In this document: piece by piece, positions 16,236-25,263 of the stretch | Layout: every line of letters starts with the position of its first letter | Numbering within the stretch: the first letter of the stretch is position 1 | NCBI RefSeq assembly: GCF_004355185.1 | Contig: NZ_CP037922.1 | Span: 3,380,001 to 3,444,000, forward strand | Origin: Hymenobacter radiodurans | GTDB lineage: Bacteria; Bacteroidota; Bacteroidia; Cytophagales; Hymenobacteraceae | Reading direction: 5' to 3' | Length of the DNA stretch: 64,000 bases | Made by a program: the position numbers and the translations under genes | Notes under the pieces: model-generated | The model's database searches: none | Seen by the model: only the letters and a program-made list of their open reading frames with translations | What the model was told of the DNA's origin: nothing

Positions 16236-17915
16236 CTAAACCGCCGCCGCTTGCGCTGGCTCACGGAAGCCAACCCAGGTAAAGCGCTTGATTACAAACT
16301 CAGGATTCGTGAAGCTAGCGTTACCCGCCGGATTGCCGCCCGTCACGTGGAAGTCGGAGAAGCCAGCGTTTTGATTCACATAAATGCCCCCCGTGAGGTT
16401 GAAGCTTACCGGCGTGCCAGCCAAGCTCATCTCATCCATGATCTGCTCCTTTATTTCCTGATTGGTAGTGTAAGCGCCGCAGCTGATAGCACCATGCTCC
16501 CGGGCCAACTGCGCAGCCAAACGGATGCTTTCCTGGGTGTCTTTGGTTTTGATAACCAGCATAATCGGCCCAAACAGCTCCTGGCTGTACTTCTCCACTT
16601 GGCTCGACTGCACTTCATAAATGCTTGGCGAGCAGGTGCGGGCGTTCTGAAACGTTGGGTTGTTGACGGTGCCGTGGGCCAAAATGCTGCGACCACCGTT
16701 GAGGGCCATTTGCTCCACGCGCTTCTGCGTATCAGGGTTCTGAATGGCGCCCAGCACGTGCGGACCAGCTTTGGGATTGGTAGCCAAGCCCGTAACCGCG
16801 GCCGCCAGCTTCTGCACTACTTCCTCGTAGGGAATCTGCGTCCCGTTCACAGTTACACCAGACTCAGGGATAAAGAAGTTTTGGGGAGCCGTGCACATCT
16901 GACCTGAGTACAAGCTCACAGAGAAGGCCAGGTTTTGAGCCACCTTATCCAGATCGTCGCAGGAGTCGAGGATGATGCTGTTGACGCCGGTTTTTTCGGT
17001 GAATACGGTCTTGCCTTTCAGGCTCTCAACATAGTCGCCAAACTGAGTGCCACCGGTATAGTCGATGAGCTTCACGGCGGGGCTTTCGCAGAGGTCCTTC
17101 GTAATCAGGCGGTCTTCCGCATCCACGGCTAGTTGGCAGATGTTGGGGTCCAGGCCATTTTCAGCCAGCACCTTTTGTACCTCGGCCACCACAATGGCAA
17201 TAGGTAGCACCGCTTTGGGGTGCGGCTTAACAATGACCGGATTGCCGGTTACCAACGAGGCAAACATACCGGGCACCGTATTCCAGGTTGGGAAAGTGGA
17301 GCAGCCAATTACCAGCGCAACACCTTTCGGCACGGCGCGCCAGGTTTTTTGCAGCGTGATATTGTACTTGCCCATGGGCTTCTCCCAGGTCGTCTCTTCT
17401 GGGAAGCGCGTCTGCTCTTCGTAGCCAGCGGCAATGGCTTCTAAAGCACGGTCCGCCGCATGGGGGCCCGAAGCCTGAAAAGACATCATATAGGCCTGCC
17501 CGGTAGTGTGCATGGTGGCGTAGGCAATTTCAAAAAACCGCTCCTTCATGCCGTCCAGCACTGCAGTAAGCAAAGCGGCGCGTTGGGCGGGCTTTACTTT
17601 GCGCCACTCGCCAAAAGCCTTTTCGGCCCGCTCAATCAAGGTCTGGGGAGCAAAATAGGGATATTTAATACCTAATGATTGTTGCTCATAAGGCGACTCC
17701 TCCTGGCCAGCCCAAGCTTCGGGCTCGCCTTGCAGAAGCTCGGTATAATGCTGATTGCGGCGGGCTTCAAATGCCTCACGGCCAAGGCGGTCGGCATCGG
17801 CACCGTAGATCTCAGGCGAGGGGTTTTCGGGGAAATGCGCGAAGAAAGTACGGCCGTGTAAAGCCTTAATTGCCGTGTCGAGGGTGGACTGGTGTTTTTG
17901 GGTGGTTTCAGTCAT
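16236..17915 (-). CDS. paaN: PaaN-type aldehyde dehydrogenase
   Basis: This is a 559-residue NAD(P)-type aldehyde dehydrogenase of the phenylacetate-degradation protein PaaN family. The start chosen is the ATG at 17915 (MTETTQKHQ); the longer frame to 18008 adds an unrelated leader. The active site shows FTEKTGVNS (Glu) and SLYSGQMCTAPQNFF (Cys), with GNPVIVKPHPKAVLP for the nucleotide loop. The C-terminus is QNAGFSDFHVTGGNPAGNA, typical of the family. In PaaN-carrying genomes paaABCDE usually lie nearby, but no other paa gene is in the window, so phenylacetate breakdown is only suggested. Confidence 0.9.
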   Translation of the reverse strand: MTETTQKHQSTLDTAIKALHGRTFFAHFPENPSPEIYGADADRLGREAFEARRNQHYTELLQGEPEAWAGQEESPYEQQSLGIKYPYFAPQTLIERAEKAFGEWRKVKPAQRAALLTAVLDGMKERFFEIAYATMHTTGQAYMMSFQASGPHAADRALEAIAAGYEEQTRFPEETTWEKPMGKYNITLQKTWRAVPKGVALVIGCSTFPTWNTVPGMFASLVTGNPVIVKPHPKAVLPIAIVVAEVQKVLAENGLDPNICQLAVDAEDRLITKDLCESPAVKLIDYTGGTQFGDYVESLKGKTVFTEKTGVNSIILDSCDDLDKVAQNLAFSVSLYSGQMCTAPQNFFIPESGVTVNGTQIPYEEVVQKLAAAVTGLATNPKAGPHVLGAIQNPDTQKRVEQMALNGGRSILAHGTVNNPTFQNARTCSPSIYEVQSSQVEKYSQELFGPIMLVIKTKDTQESIRLAAQLAREHGAISCGAYTTNQEIKEQIMDEMSLAGTPVSFNLTGGIYVNQNAGFSDFHVTGGNPAGNASFTNPEFVIKRFTWVGFREPAQAAAV

Positions 17916-18065
17916 TGTGGGGTCAAAAAAGTAACGTAGCTTGTAGATGGGTGCTGAGTGTTGTGTTTTCCTTGAATAGTGAAACCACGGCATGAAAAGT
18001 GTTTTCACTTTACAGAGCCTAAATTTACAGAATCCGCCCCGAACAGCCCCTATTGCAACTTGTGT

Positions 18066-20912
18066 ATGAAGTCACGATTACTTGCTTTTATCTTTTTACT
18101 AAGTACCAGCTTAGGGCTAACGCTGACGGCTAAGGCGCAACCAGGCGGCACAATAGCACCAGAGCCAGCAACTCAGCCGGGCACTCTGGTTTTCAAACTC
18201 AAATCGGGCGATGCTTCCAATGCTCAACCGCCCGGAATTGCCCCCCAGCTCGCGGCGGCGTTGCGTACATTGGGAGCTACTCGGGTTGAGCAAAAGTTTC
18301 CACGGGCAATTTCTCCAAGTGCTTATCAGCCAGGCTCTGTGGAGCTGCGAGGCATCTATCAGGTTTGGTTTGCGCCTTCTGCTTCGCTGCAAAAAGCCCG
18401 CTTCGCCCTGCTTCAAACCGGCACGTTGGAATACGCCGAGCCTCTTTACGACCGTGGCCTCCTACGTCAGCCCAACGACCCTTTTGCCGACTCCACCCGC
18501 GCTGATGGGCAGTATTACCTCAAAAACATTCGGGCGTATCGAGCCTGGGATGTAACCCAAGGCGACACCAGCGTCGTGATTGGGGTACTGGATACGGGTA
18601 TTGTCTTTTCGCACGAGGACATGAAAGGCCAGATAAAGTACAACTATGCTGACCCCGTTGATGGCGTCGACAACGACGGCGACGGCTACATCGACAACTT
18701 TCGCGGTTGGGATTTTGCCGATAAAGACAATGACCCTACTATTTCCGGCGAACGTGATCATGGCCTGCTGGTAGCGGGCTGCGCCACTGCCCGGGCCGAC
18801 AATAGCGTGGGCATTGCAGGCGTCGGGTTTCGCTGCAAACTATTGCCCATTAAAGTATACTCAAACAAGCCGGGGGGGCCTTTTGGCGGCGGCTTCGAAG
18901 CCATTGTATACGCCGCCGATCATGGCTGCCAGGTCATTAATTTATCGTGGGGTTCGGCCGGCGGACGCTCGCAGTACGAGCAAGACGTAATCAACTATGC
19001 CGCCATCAACCGCGATGCGGTAATTGTGGCGGCCGCGGGCAACGACGGCCGCGACACGGAGTACTTCCCTGCCAGCTACGACAACGTGGTATCCGTAGCG
19101 GCCCTTACCGCCACCGATACTCAGGATGCTACTTACAATACCCACGTAACACTTTCGGCCCCCGGCCGCGATGTATTAACGACCTGGCGGGTCAACAACA
19201 ATTCCTACGCGGCCGTGCGCGGCTCCTCTTTTGCGGCTCCTATTGTGGCAGGCGCGGCGGGGTTGGTGCGGGCGCGCTTTCCGCAATATTCGGCGGTACA
19301 GGTAGCCGCGCAGCTTCGCCAAACGACGGATGATATCTATGCCTTGGCGGCCAATGCACCTTTGCGCGGCAAACTCGGTACGGGTCGCCTGAATGTGCAC
19401 CGCGCCGTGGCCCTCACCGACCGCCGCCAGGTGCGTGTAGTAGCCAGCCGATTTGCCCCCCAACGCACCTATTTCCGTCCGGGCGAAGCCGTGCGCCTCT
19501 CCGCTGAGTTGCAAAATCAACTCCGGGCAATATCGGGCCTTACGGTCACGCTCACCTCGCTGTCGCCTTACTTGAGCGTGCAAAGCGGAACGTTTTCGGT
19601 GGGCTCCCTCGTCACGCTGGGTCGCGCCACCAATACTGCGTCACCTTTTTTGCTGACGGTAGCGGCAGCCGTGCCGCCGAACACCCGCGCCACGCTTCGC
19701 TATGCCTTTACCAGCACCGATGGCTACACCGACGAGCAATTGCTGGACGTAGTGCTCAACCCTGATTATGTAGTGCTCGACGCTGGCAACCTGCGTGTCT
19801 CTTTGAACAGTCGTGGCAATCTGGCTTTCGACGATGCGTACTCCACGGTGGGAGCCGGCGTAACGTACCAGGAAGGACCTTCGTTATTGGCGGAAGGCGG
19901 TTTACTGGTGGGCACCTCCCCTACCCGCGTTGCCGACCGGGTTCATAATGACCAAAGTAGCAGTGGCCGGTGGCGTATTGATGACGACTTTCAATCCCTA
20001 AACCAGATAGCCATGCGGGCTCAGTCGGTGCGCGCAACGCAGGAGGCAGAAGCCAACTTTCAGAATCTGCGCCCTACTGGAGAGTTGGGAGCGGCCTCGG
20101 TTGGAGTACGCGTCCGACAGCGGGCGGCTGCCTGGTCCGATGCGCCGCACCGCGACTATGTGATGCTCGAGTATAAACTCACCAACATAACGCCGGACAC
20201 GCTCAAATCGCTACACACGGGTCTTTTCCTCGATTGGGACCTACCGCCCGCGATTAGCAGCAACCTGGCCGAGTGGGATGCCGCAGGCGGCTTCGGCTAT
20301 GTGCGCGCCGTGGGCCCCACTTCTCAATATACCGGAGTGAAGCATCTGGGGGGCGGCACGCCAACTTATTACGCCATCGATAACCAGATTACAGCCGATG
20401 AGGCAGTGACGATGGGCAATGGCTTTAGCACGGCCGAAAAATATGCCGCGCTCAGCAGTGGCACCACCAAGCGCACCGCCGGTGCTGCGGCTGGCAGCGA
20501 CGTATCGCAGGTAGCGGGCGCTAGTTTAGGCTCATTGGCTCCCGGCGATTCTATAAAGGTGACGTTCGCGTTGCTGGGAGGCAATTCTTTGCTGGATATA
20601 CAAGCGGCGGCGGCAGCGGCTCAGAGCCGGTATCGGGCGGTGGTGCTGCCAACCCGCACGGCAGCATCCCCTACGACGTGGCACCTTTATCCCAACCCCA
20701 CCAACGGCACTGTGCGGGTAACAGTACCTGTCTCCTTTGGTGCTAAAGAAGTGCTGGTGTGCAATGCTTTAGGACAGCCGCTTTTACACCAATCCTTCTC
20801 TCCTAGCACCTTCGCCGATTTAAATCTATCCGCTTTGCCTACGGGCCTTTATATAGTTCAGATTAAAGGTCTGGGGGGCAATTTGCAGCAGCGTGTAGTA
20901 GTTCAGCATTAA
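18066..20912 (+). CDS. Subtilisin-like S8 protease secreted by the type IX system
   Basis: This is a 948-residue secreted protease from the ATG at 18066. The signal peptide is FIFLLSTSLGLTLTAKA|QP. A propeptide-like part (to about 150) leads to the S8 catalytic domain with Asp in VIGVLDTGIVFSHED, His in RDHGLLVAGCATA (normally HGTHVAG) and Ser in RGSSFAAPIVAGAAG. Then come beta-sandwich regions and a C-terminal type A T9SS sorting domain (WHLYPNPTNGTVRVTV ... LPTGLYIVQI). It should cross the outer membrane and be released or anchored on the cell surface. Copies of the G6 motif lie at 18236, 19451 and 20871. Confidence 0.93.
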   Translation: MKSRLLAFIFLLSTSLGLTLTAKAQPGGTIAPEPATQPGTLVFKLKSGDASNAQPPGIAPQLAAALRTLGATRVEQKFPRAISPSAYQPGSVELRGIYQVWFAPSASLQKARFALLQTGTLEYAEPLYDRGLLRQPNDPFADSTRADGQYYLKNIRAYRAWDVTQGDTSVVIGVLDTGIVFSHEDMKGQIKYNYADPVDGVDNDGDGYIDNFRGWDFADKDNDPTISGERDHGLLVAGCATARADNSVGIAGVGFRCKLLPIKVYSNKPGGPFGGGFEAIVYAADHGCQVINLSWGSAGGRSQYEQDVINYAAINRDAVIVAAAGNDGRDTEYFPASYDNVVSVAALTATDTQDATYNTHVTLSAPGRDVLTTWRVNNNSYAAVRGSSFAAPIVAGAAGLVRARFPQYSAVQVAAQLRQTTDDIYALAANAPLRGKLGTGRLNVHRAVALTDRRQVRVVASRFAPQRTYFRPGEAVRLSAELQNQLRAISGLTVTLTSLSPYLSVQSGTFSVGSLVTLGRATNTASPFLLTVAAAVPPNTRATLRYAFTSTDGYTDEQLLDVVLNPDYVVLDAGNLRVSLNSRGNLAFDDAYSTVGAGVTYQEGPSLLAEGGLLVGTSPTRVADRVHNDQSSSGRWRIDDDFQSLNQIAMRAQSVRATQEAEANFQNLRPTGELGAASVGVRVRQRAAAWSDAPHRDYVMLEYKLTNITPDTLKSLHTGLFLDWDLPPAISSNLAEWDAAGGFGYVRAVGPTSQYTGVKHLGGGTPTYYAIDNQITADEAVTMGNGFSTAEKYAALSSGTTKRTAGAAAGSDVSQVAGASLGSLAPGDSIKVTFALLGGNSLLDIQAAAAAAQSRYRAVVLPTRTAASPTTWHLYPNPTNGTVRVTVPVSFGAKEVLVCNALGQPLLHQSFSPSTFADLNLSALPTGLYIVQIKGLGGNLQQRVVVQH

Positions 20913-21097
20913 CAAGCACCTTACTCATTCGCAGTCAACCGTTTTTGACAGCACATACATGAATCATAGTCGTAGCTAACAAGGCCCGCCTTAGTAGCTA
21001 CGCAACACAAAAGGCAGCGCTGAGCTGCTTTTTGCAATTATGCCAAATCGGCCTGCCACAAACTACTTACCTAGCTCATCAATAGTATAGACTATGG

Positions 21098-21571
21098 TTA
21101 TAGCCGCGGTGGCAACGGCCGAACCAAAGCCGATTTCTTTGTTACGAGTGCATGAATAACGTGGGTCACGACGCCCCATACATCTAAGCGTGCGCCAGCC
21201 AGCAGCTCCAGTGCTGGATAGTCGTCATTTTCGGCTTCAAGCCAAATCCGCTCATCGCGCAGACGCAAGCGCTTCAACGTATGCTCACCGTCGACTACGG
21301 CCACCACAATATGCCCATCGGTGGGCGAGATGGCCCGGTCGACGGCAATTAGGTCGCCAGCATAAATGCCCGCCCCAATCATGGAGTCACCCGTGACGCG
21401 GGCCAGAAAAGTGGCAGCGGGGTTGGTAAACAGATGACGCGATAAGTCGAGGGCCGCTTCCTGATGATCATCGGCGGGCGCGGGAAAGCCAGCTGGTACC
21501 GGGCAGGCGTAAAATGGTAGCTCGAGATTCAGGCTCTCCAGCGGAAAATCGTAGATCAGAACAGCACTCAT
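21098..21571 (-). CDS. UmuD-like S24 self-cleaving protease, orphan
   Basis: This is a 157-residue S24/LexA-type peptidase without a DNA-binding N-domain, so UmuD-like rather than LexA-like. The cleavage site is PVPAGFPAP (Ala27-Gly28), the nucleophile is Ser63 in GDSMIGAGI, and the general base is Lys100 in GEHTLKRLRL. UmuD normally forms polymerase V with UmuC, encoded just downstream, but no umuC is here: downstream only 185 bp of intergenic DNA remain before the subtilase. It is preceded by a palindrome at 21604-21630 that could be its SOS-type operator. Confidence 0.9.
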   Translation of the reverse strand: MSAVLIYDFPLESLNLELPFYACPVPAGFPAPADDHQEAALDLSRHLFTNPAATFLARVTGDSMIGAGIYAGDLIAVDRAISPTDGHIVVAVVDGEHTLKRLRLRDERIWLEAENDDYPALELLAGARLDVWGVVTHVIHALVTKKSALVRPLPPRL

Positions 21572-21603
21572 CAGCTAAAGGGCGGCTTGTGCCTGCCCGG
21601 CTG

Positions 21604-21630
21604 CTATTTACTAAATAAATTAGTAAATAG
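21604..21630. promoter_or_regulatory. Perfect palindrome, candidate operator of the UmuD-like gene
   Basis: CTATTTACTAA, 5 bases, TTAGTAAATAG: an 11-bp perfect inverted repeat 33-59 bp upstream of the UmuD-like start. It is AT-rich and not followed by a T-run, so it looks like a repressor site rather than a terminator. Confidence 0.6.
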
Positions 21631-21794
21631 TTTCGCTTAACGTGTTTAAAAGCTTGATTAAACAATTTGATTAGCACTGTGCTTTATATCTTAGATGAAC
21701 AAAAAAGCAGCCTGAAATAGGCACACACCACCTATTGCTATTGATTAAGAGCAATAAATAAAGGCTAATAATTTTAGTTTATCTGAAAAATCTG

Positions 21795-21802
21795 TATCTT
21801 TG
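21795..21802 (+). promoter_or_regulatory. -7 element, start codon 3 nt downstream
   Basis: TATCTTTG matches TAnnTTTG, and the ATG at 21806 follows after only three bases. The mRNA is probably leaderless. Confidence 0.6.
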
Positions 21803-21805
21803 TAT

Positions 21806-22054
21806 ATGTCGAAAGTAAAGCTCCCTACTCCGCTTCCTGTTCAACAATACGCACGGTGCGTAGATGACAGTCGCCGCCCCGCCGACTACATCGGTGACTG
21901 GCCGACTGCTCAGAAGGTGTACCCGGTGCGGGTGCTGCCGAATGCTCGCACCAAGCAGCCACAGTTTCATGTTTTAGGCTTCTATGCCGAGCGTCCTTAT
22001 GGTGCATTTGCCTCCCACCGCTTCGAAATGGTGGCGCAGGTGTGGCTCAATTAA
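21806..22054 (+). CDS. Small protein of unknown function
   Basis: This 82-residue protein starts at the ATG at 21806, directly behind a -7 promoter element. It has no signal peptide or membrane helix. The sequence contains DSRRPADYIGDWPTAQKVYPVRVL and FHVLGFYAERPYGAFASHRF, and reads like a compact mixed alpha/beta domain. I recognise no family. It is divergent from the UmuD-like gene across a 234-bp AT-rich region and is followed by a terminator. Codon use looks normal. Confidence 0.6.
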   Translation: MSKVKLPTPLPVQQYARCVDDSRRPADYIGDWPTAQKVYPVRVLPNARTKQPQFHVLGFYAERPYGAFASHRFEMVAQVWLN

Positions 22055-22088
22055 CCAATAGATTTTTCATCAACTCATTGTAGCCTTT

Positions 22089-22126
22089 CGGCTGTTTCCG
22101 TGTCCCGGAAGCAGCCGTTTTGTTTT
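22089..22126 (+). terminator. Intrinsic terminator
   Basis: CGGCTGTTTCCG pairs with CGGAAGCAGCCG, followed by TTTTGTTTT. Confidence 0.75.
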
Positions 22127-22298
22127 CATACCCCCTCCCATTTCATGCTCAGGCTAGGCTTAGTTTATTGACTGGGGGGCTTTTATAGCTAATTAACAGC
22201 ATGCTTTGTTCAGAACGCAGGCTTCACTTGCACACCATTTTACAAGCAGGGTTCTAAACAACCATCTCAAGAATATATTTGGGAGTAATTTATCCCTT

Positions 22299-22709
22299 AT
22301 GGAACAGCCCAACGATCAGGTTTACAGCATTCCGGCTCCTTATCGCCGCATGGAAAACATGCATATTCTCTTCTGGCTACTGAAAGACATTGGCTGGTGT
22401 ATCATCTGGAAGCCTTTGGCCCTCAGCATGATCGTACCAACGCTGAGCATCGCCCTGATCATTACCTGGCGCACCCGCACAATCAAGGCTGAGCTGGCCC
22501 ACAACCTTGCCATCGTGTTCTGGATTAGCGCCAACTCCTACTGGATGATTAGCGAGTTTTTCAACTTCGAAGAGGTTCGGGTATGGGGCAATGTAACCGG
22601 CAAACACATGGCGCTCATTCCCTTCCTGCTGGGCCTATTGACGCTGCTTTACTATTATCTGGTGCAGAAACCCCGGGAAGGGAAGTTGGAGCCAGCAGTA
22701 ATTGTGTAG
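22299..22709 (+). CDS. Small membrane protein of unknown function
   Basis: This 136-residue protein starts at the ATG at 22299 (MEQPNDQVYSIPAPYRR); a longer frame to 22206 has no support. It has three to four hydrophobic segments: about residues 24-54 (LFWLLKDIGWCIIWKPLALSMIVPTLSI in two turns), 66-82 and 100-122. Loops are short and partly Tyr/Trp-rich (ANSYWMISEFFNFEEV). I recognise no family. A G6 motif copy (22172-22185) lies in the gap upstream, and a strong terminator follows, shared with the convergent aconitase gene. Confidence 0.7.
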   Translation: MEQPNDQVYSIPAPYRRMENMHILFWLLKDIGWCIIWKPLALSMIVPTLSIALIITWRTRTIKAELAHNLAIVFWISANSYWMISEFFNFEEVRVWGNVTGKHMALIPFLLGLLTLLYYYLVQKPREGKLEPAVIV

Positions 22710-22747
22710 GCTCTTTAGCTCATCTATAGCGTCCAGTACCTGAAAAT

Positions 22748-22786
22748 AAAAAAGCGGCCCCTCCTGATGGAGAGGCCGCTTTTTTT
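22748..22786. terminator. Bidirectional intrinsic terminator
   Basis: AAAAAAGCGGCC ... GGCCGCTTTTTTT with a loop of about 14 bases. It separates the convergent genes at 22299 and 22801. Confidence 0.9.
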
Positions 22787-22800
22787 AACAAATCTAACTA

Positions 22801-25095
22801 TTACTTCTGCGACAGCTCAGCCGCGCCCGATTCTTTCAAGCGAATCAGGTTTAGCGCCGAACCAGCCTTGAACCACTCAATCTGACCTTGGTTGTAGGTA
22901 TGGTTGAGGTTGATAAGGTCCGTGTCGCCGTCGGCATGATGCAAGCGAGCCTGAATTTGGCTACCGGGAGCAAAGCTCGTCAGGCCGATGATGTCGATCA
23001 CGTCGTTTTCTTCGATCAGGTCGTAGTCGGCCTTGTTAGCGAAAGTGAGCGCCAGCATACCTTGTTTCTTCAGATTGGTTTCGTGAATACGAGCAAACGA
23101 CTTCACGATAACAGCCCGAACGCCCAAGTGACGGGGCTCCATAGCAGCGTGCTCACGCGAAGAGCCCTCACCATAGTTCTCATCACCCACGACCACCGAG
23201 CCAATTCCCATCGACTTATAGGTGCGGGCTACCTGTGGCACTGTATTATAAGGGTTACCCTGAGTTACCTGATCCTTTACTGCATTGGCCTCGCCATTGA
23301 AAGCATTGGTGGCCCCAATGAGCATGTTGTTGGAAATATTATCCAAGTGGCCACGGTACTTCAGCCACGGGCCGGCCATAGAAATATGGTCGGTAGTACA
23401 CTTGCCCTGGGCTTTGATGAGCAGACGCAACCCTTTCAGGTCAACACCTTCCCACGGCTTGAAGGGCTCCAGCAACTCCAGACGGTCTGACTCTGGATCA
23501 ACGATTACCTGTACGCCCAAGCCATTCTCGGCGGGAGCCTGGTAGCCAGCATCCTCTACGTCATAGCCTTGGGGGGGCATTTCCACACCTGTTGGCTCGT
23601 CCAGTTTTACCTGCTGACCATCTTTGGTAGCCAGCGTGTCGGTGAGCGGGTTGAACGTGAGGTCGCCGGCAATGGCGAAGGCCGTCACGATTTCGGGCGA
23701 GGCCACGAACGCGTGGGTGTTCGGGTTGCCATCGTTGCGCTTGGCGAAGTTGCGGTTGAAGCTCGTAATGATGGAGTTCTTACGCTTGGGATCGTCGGAG
23801 TGACGCGCCCACTGGCCGATGCACGGACCGCAAGCATTAGCTAGTACTACGCCGCCCATTTGAGCGAAAGTATCGAGCAGACCATCGCGCTCCACGGTGT
23901 AGCGCACCAGCTCCGAGCCGGGCGTTACCGTGAACTCCGCATTCACGGTCAGGCCTTTTTGCACGGCTTGGCCGGCAATGGAAGCAGCACGGGTAATATC
24001 TTCGTACGATGAGTTGGTGCACGAACCGATCAAGCCTACTTCCAGCTTAGCGGGCCAGCCATTCTCGCGAACAGCAGCGGCAAACTGCGAAATGGGCCAA
24101 GCGGCGTCCGGCGTGAAGGGGCCGTTTACGTACGGCTCCAGCGTGTTTAGGTCGATTTCGATCAGCTGATCGTAGAAGTTTGCGGGATTGGCGTACACTT
24201 CATCGTCGGCGCGCAAGTGCTGGGCCACGCCGTTGGCGAGGTCCGCGATTTCAGCCCGGCTGGTGCCGCGCAGATAATCCGCCATCTTCTCATCGTAGCT
24301 AAATACCGAGGTGGTAGCCCCAATTTCAGCTCCCATGTTGCAGATGGTGCCTTTGCCGGTAGCCGAAAGGCTGTTAGCACCTTCTCCGAAATACTCAACA
24401 ATAGCTCCCGTACCGCCTTTCACGGTTAGAATACCAGCTACGCGCAGAATTACGTCTTTGGCCGAAGTCCAGCCGCTGAGCTTGCCGGTAAGCTTCACGC
24501 CAATCACTTTCGGGAATTTCAACTCCCAAGCCATGCCGGCCATTACGTCCACGGCATCGGCACCGCCAACGCCAATTGCAATCATACCCAGACCGCCAGC
24601 ATTCGGCGTGTGGGAGTCCGTACCGATCATCATGCCGCCGGGGAAGGCGTAGTTTTCGAGTACTACTTGGTGAATAATACCAGCACCGGGCTTCCAGAAG
24701 CCGATGCCGTATTTATTGGAAACAGAGGCAAGGAAATCGTATACCTCCCGGTTTTCCTCGTTGGCTTGGGCCAAGTCGGAATCGGCACCTACGCGGGCCT
24801 GAATGAGGTGGTCGCAGTGCACGGTGCTGGGCACGGCGGTTTTGTCTTTACCGGCCTGCATAAACTGGAGCAAGGCCATTTGGGCGGTGGCATCTTGCAT
24901 AGCCACGCGGTCGGGGGCGAAATCGACGTAGGAAACGCCACGCTCGTAGGCTTGCTGTACGTTGCCACCATAAAGGTGAGCGTACAGGATTTTCTCGGTC
25001 AGAGTAAGCGGACGGCCAACGGCAGTGCGGGCGGCTTCGATGCGCTCGCCCATGCCAGCGTACACGGCCTGAATCATTTCTAAGTCAAACGCCAT
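22801..25095 (-). CDS. Aconitate hydratase
   Basis: This is a 764-residue aconitase, which interconverts citrate and isocitrate in the TCA cycle in the cytoplasm. It is the mitochondrial-type single-chain enzyme common in Bacteroidota. The [4Fe-4S] ligand motifs are present: [14 protein letters not shown] for the first Cys and [10 protein letters not shown] for the pair. Other landmarks are [32 protein letters not shown] and the C-terminal swivelling domain [19 protein letters not shown]. Upstream on the minus strand is TATATTTG (25145-25152), a -7 element. Bases 23569-23582 hold a seven-G motif copy. Confidence 0.97.
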   Translation of the reverse strand: MAFDLEMIQAVYAGMGERIEAARTAVGRPLTLTEKILYAHLYGGNVQQAYERGVSYVDFAPDRVAMQDATAQMALLQFMQAGKDKTAVPSTVHCDHLIQARVGADSDLAQANEENREVYDFLASVSNKYGIGFWKPGAGIIHQVVLENYAFPGGMMIGTDSHTPNAGGLGMIAIGVGGADAVDVMAGMAWELKFPKVIGVKLTGKLSGWTSAKDVILRVAGILTVKGGTGAIVEYFGEGANSLSATGKGTICNMGAEIGATTSVFSYDEKMADYLRGTSRAEIADLANGVAQHLRADDEVYANPANFYDQLIEIDLNTLEPYVNGPFTPDAAWPISQFAAAVRENGWPAKLEVGLIGSCTNSSYEDITRAASIAGQAVQKGLTVNAEFTVTPGSELVRYTVERDGLLDTFAQMGGVVLANACGPCIGQWARHSDDPKRKNSIITSFNRNFAKRNDGNPNTHAFVASPEIVTAFAIAGDLTFNPLTDTLATKDGQQVKLDEPTGVEMPPQGYDVEDAGYQAPAENGLGVQVIVDPESDRLELLEPFKPWEGVDLKGLRLLIKAQGKCTTDHISMAGPWLKYRGHLDNISNNMLIGATNAFNGEANAVKDQVTQGNPYNTVPQVARTYKSMGIGSVVVGDENYGEGSSREHAAMEPRHLGVRAVIVKSFARIHETNLKKQGMLALTFANKADYDLIEENDVIDIIGLTSFAPGSQIQARLHHADGDTDLINLNHTYNQGQIEWFKAGSALNLIRLKESGAAELSQK

Positions 25096-25144
25096 AGTCG
25101 GGAGGGAAAAAGGGTAAAGTGGTAGGCTTCTTAGAAGCAGTACG

Positions 25145-25152
25145 CAAATATA
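25145..25152 (-). promoter_or_regulatory. -7 element of the aconitase gene
   Basis: On the minus strand the bases read TATATTTG (TAnnTTTG), 50 bp upstream of the aconitase start. I found no clear -33 TTG. Confidence 0.45.
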
Positions 25153-25180
25153 GGCGGCCGACGTTGCGGTGCATACATTT

Positions 25181-25188
25181 TATCTTTG
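25181..25188 (+). promoter_or_regulatory. -7 element of the TlpA-like gene
   Basis: TATCTTTG (TAnnTTTG), 76 bp upstream of the ATG at 25264 and divergent from the aconitase promoter. Confidence 0.5.
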
Positions 25189-25263
25189 CGAACCTACCTT
25201 GCTAAAACCTAAAATTGCCCCGTGCAGTTTCAGTCTGTGTTTCCTTCGTATTTCCTCCCGTTT

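Noticed and set aside
22888..23490. Long plus-strand open frames opposite aconitase
   Set aside because: They mirror the acn coding frame, have no start context and encode no recognisable domain.
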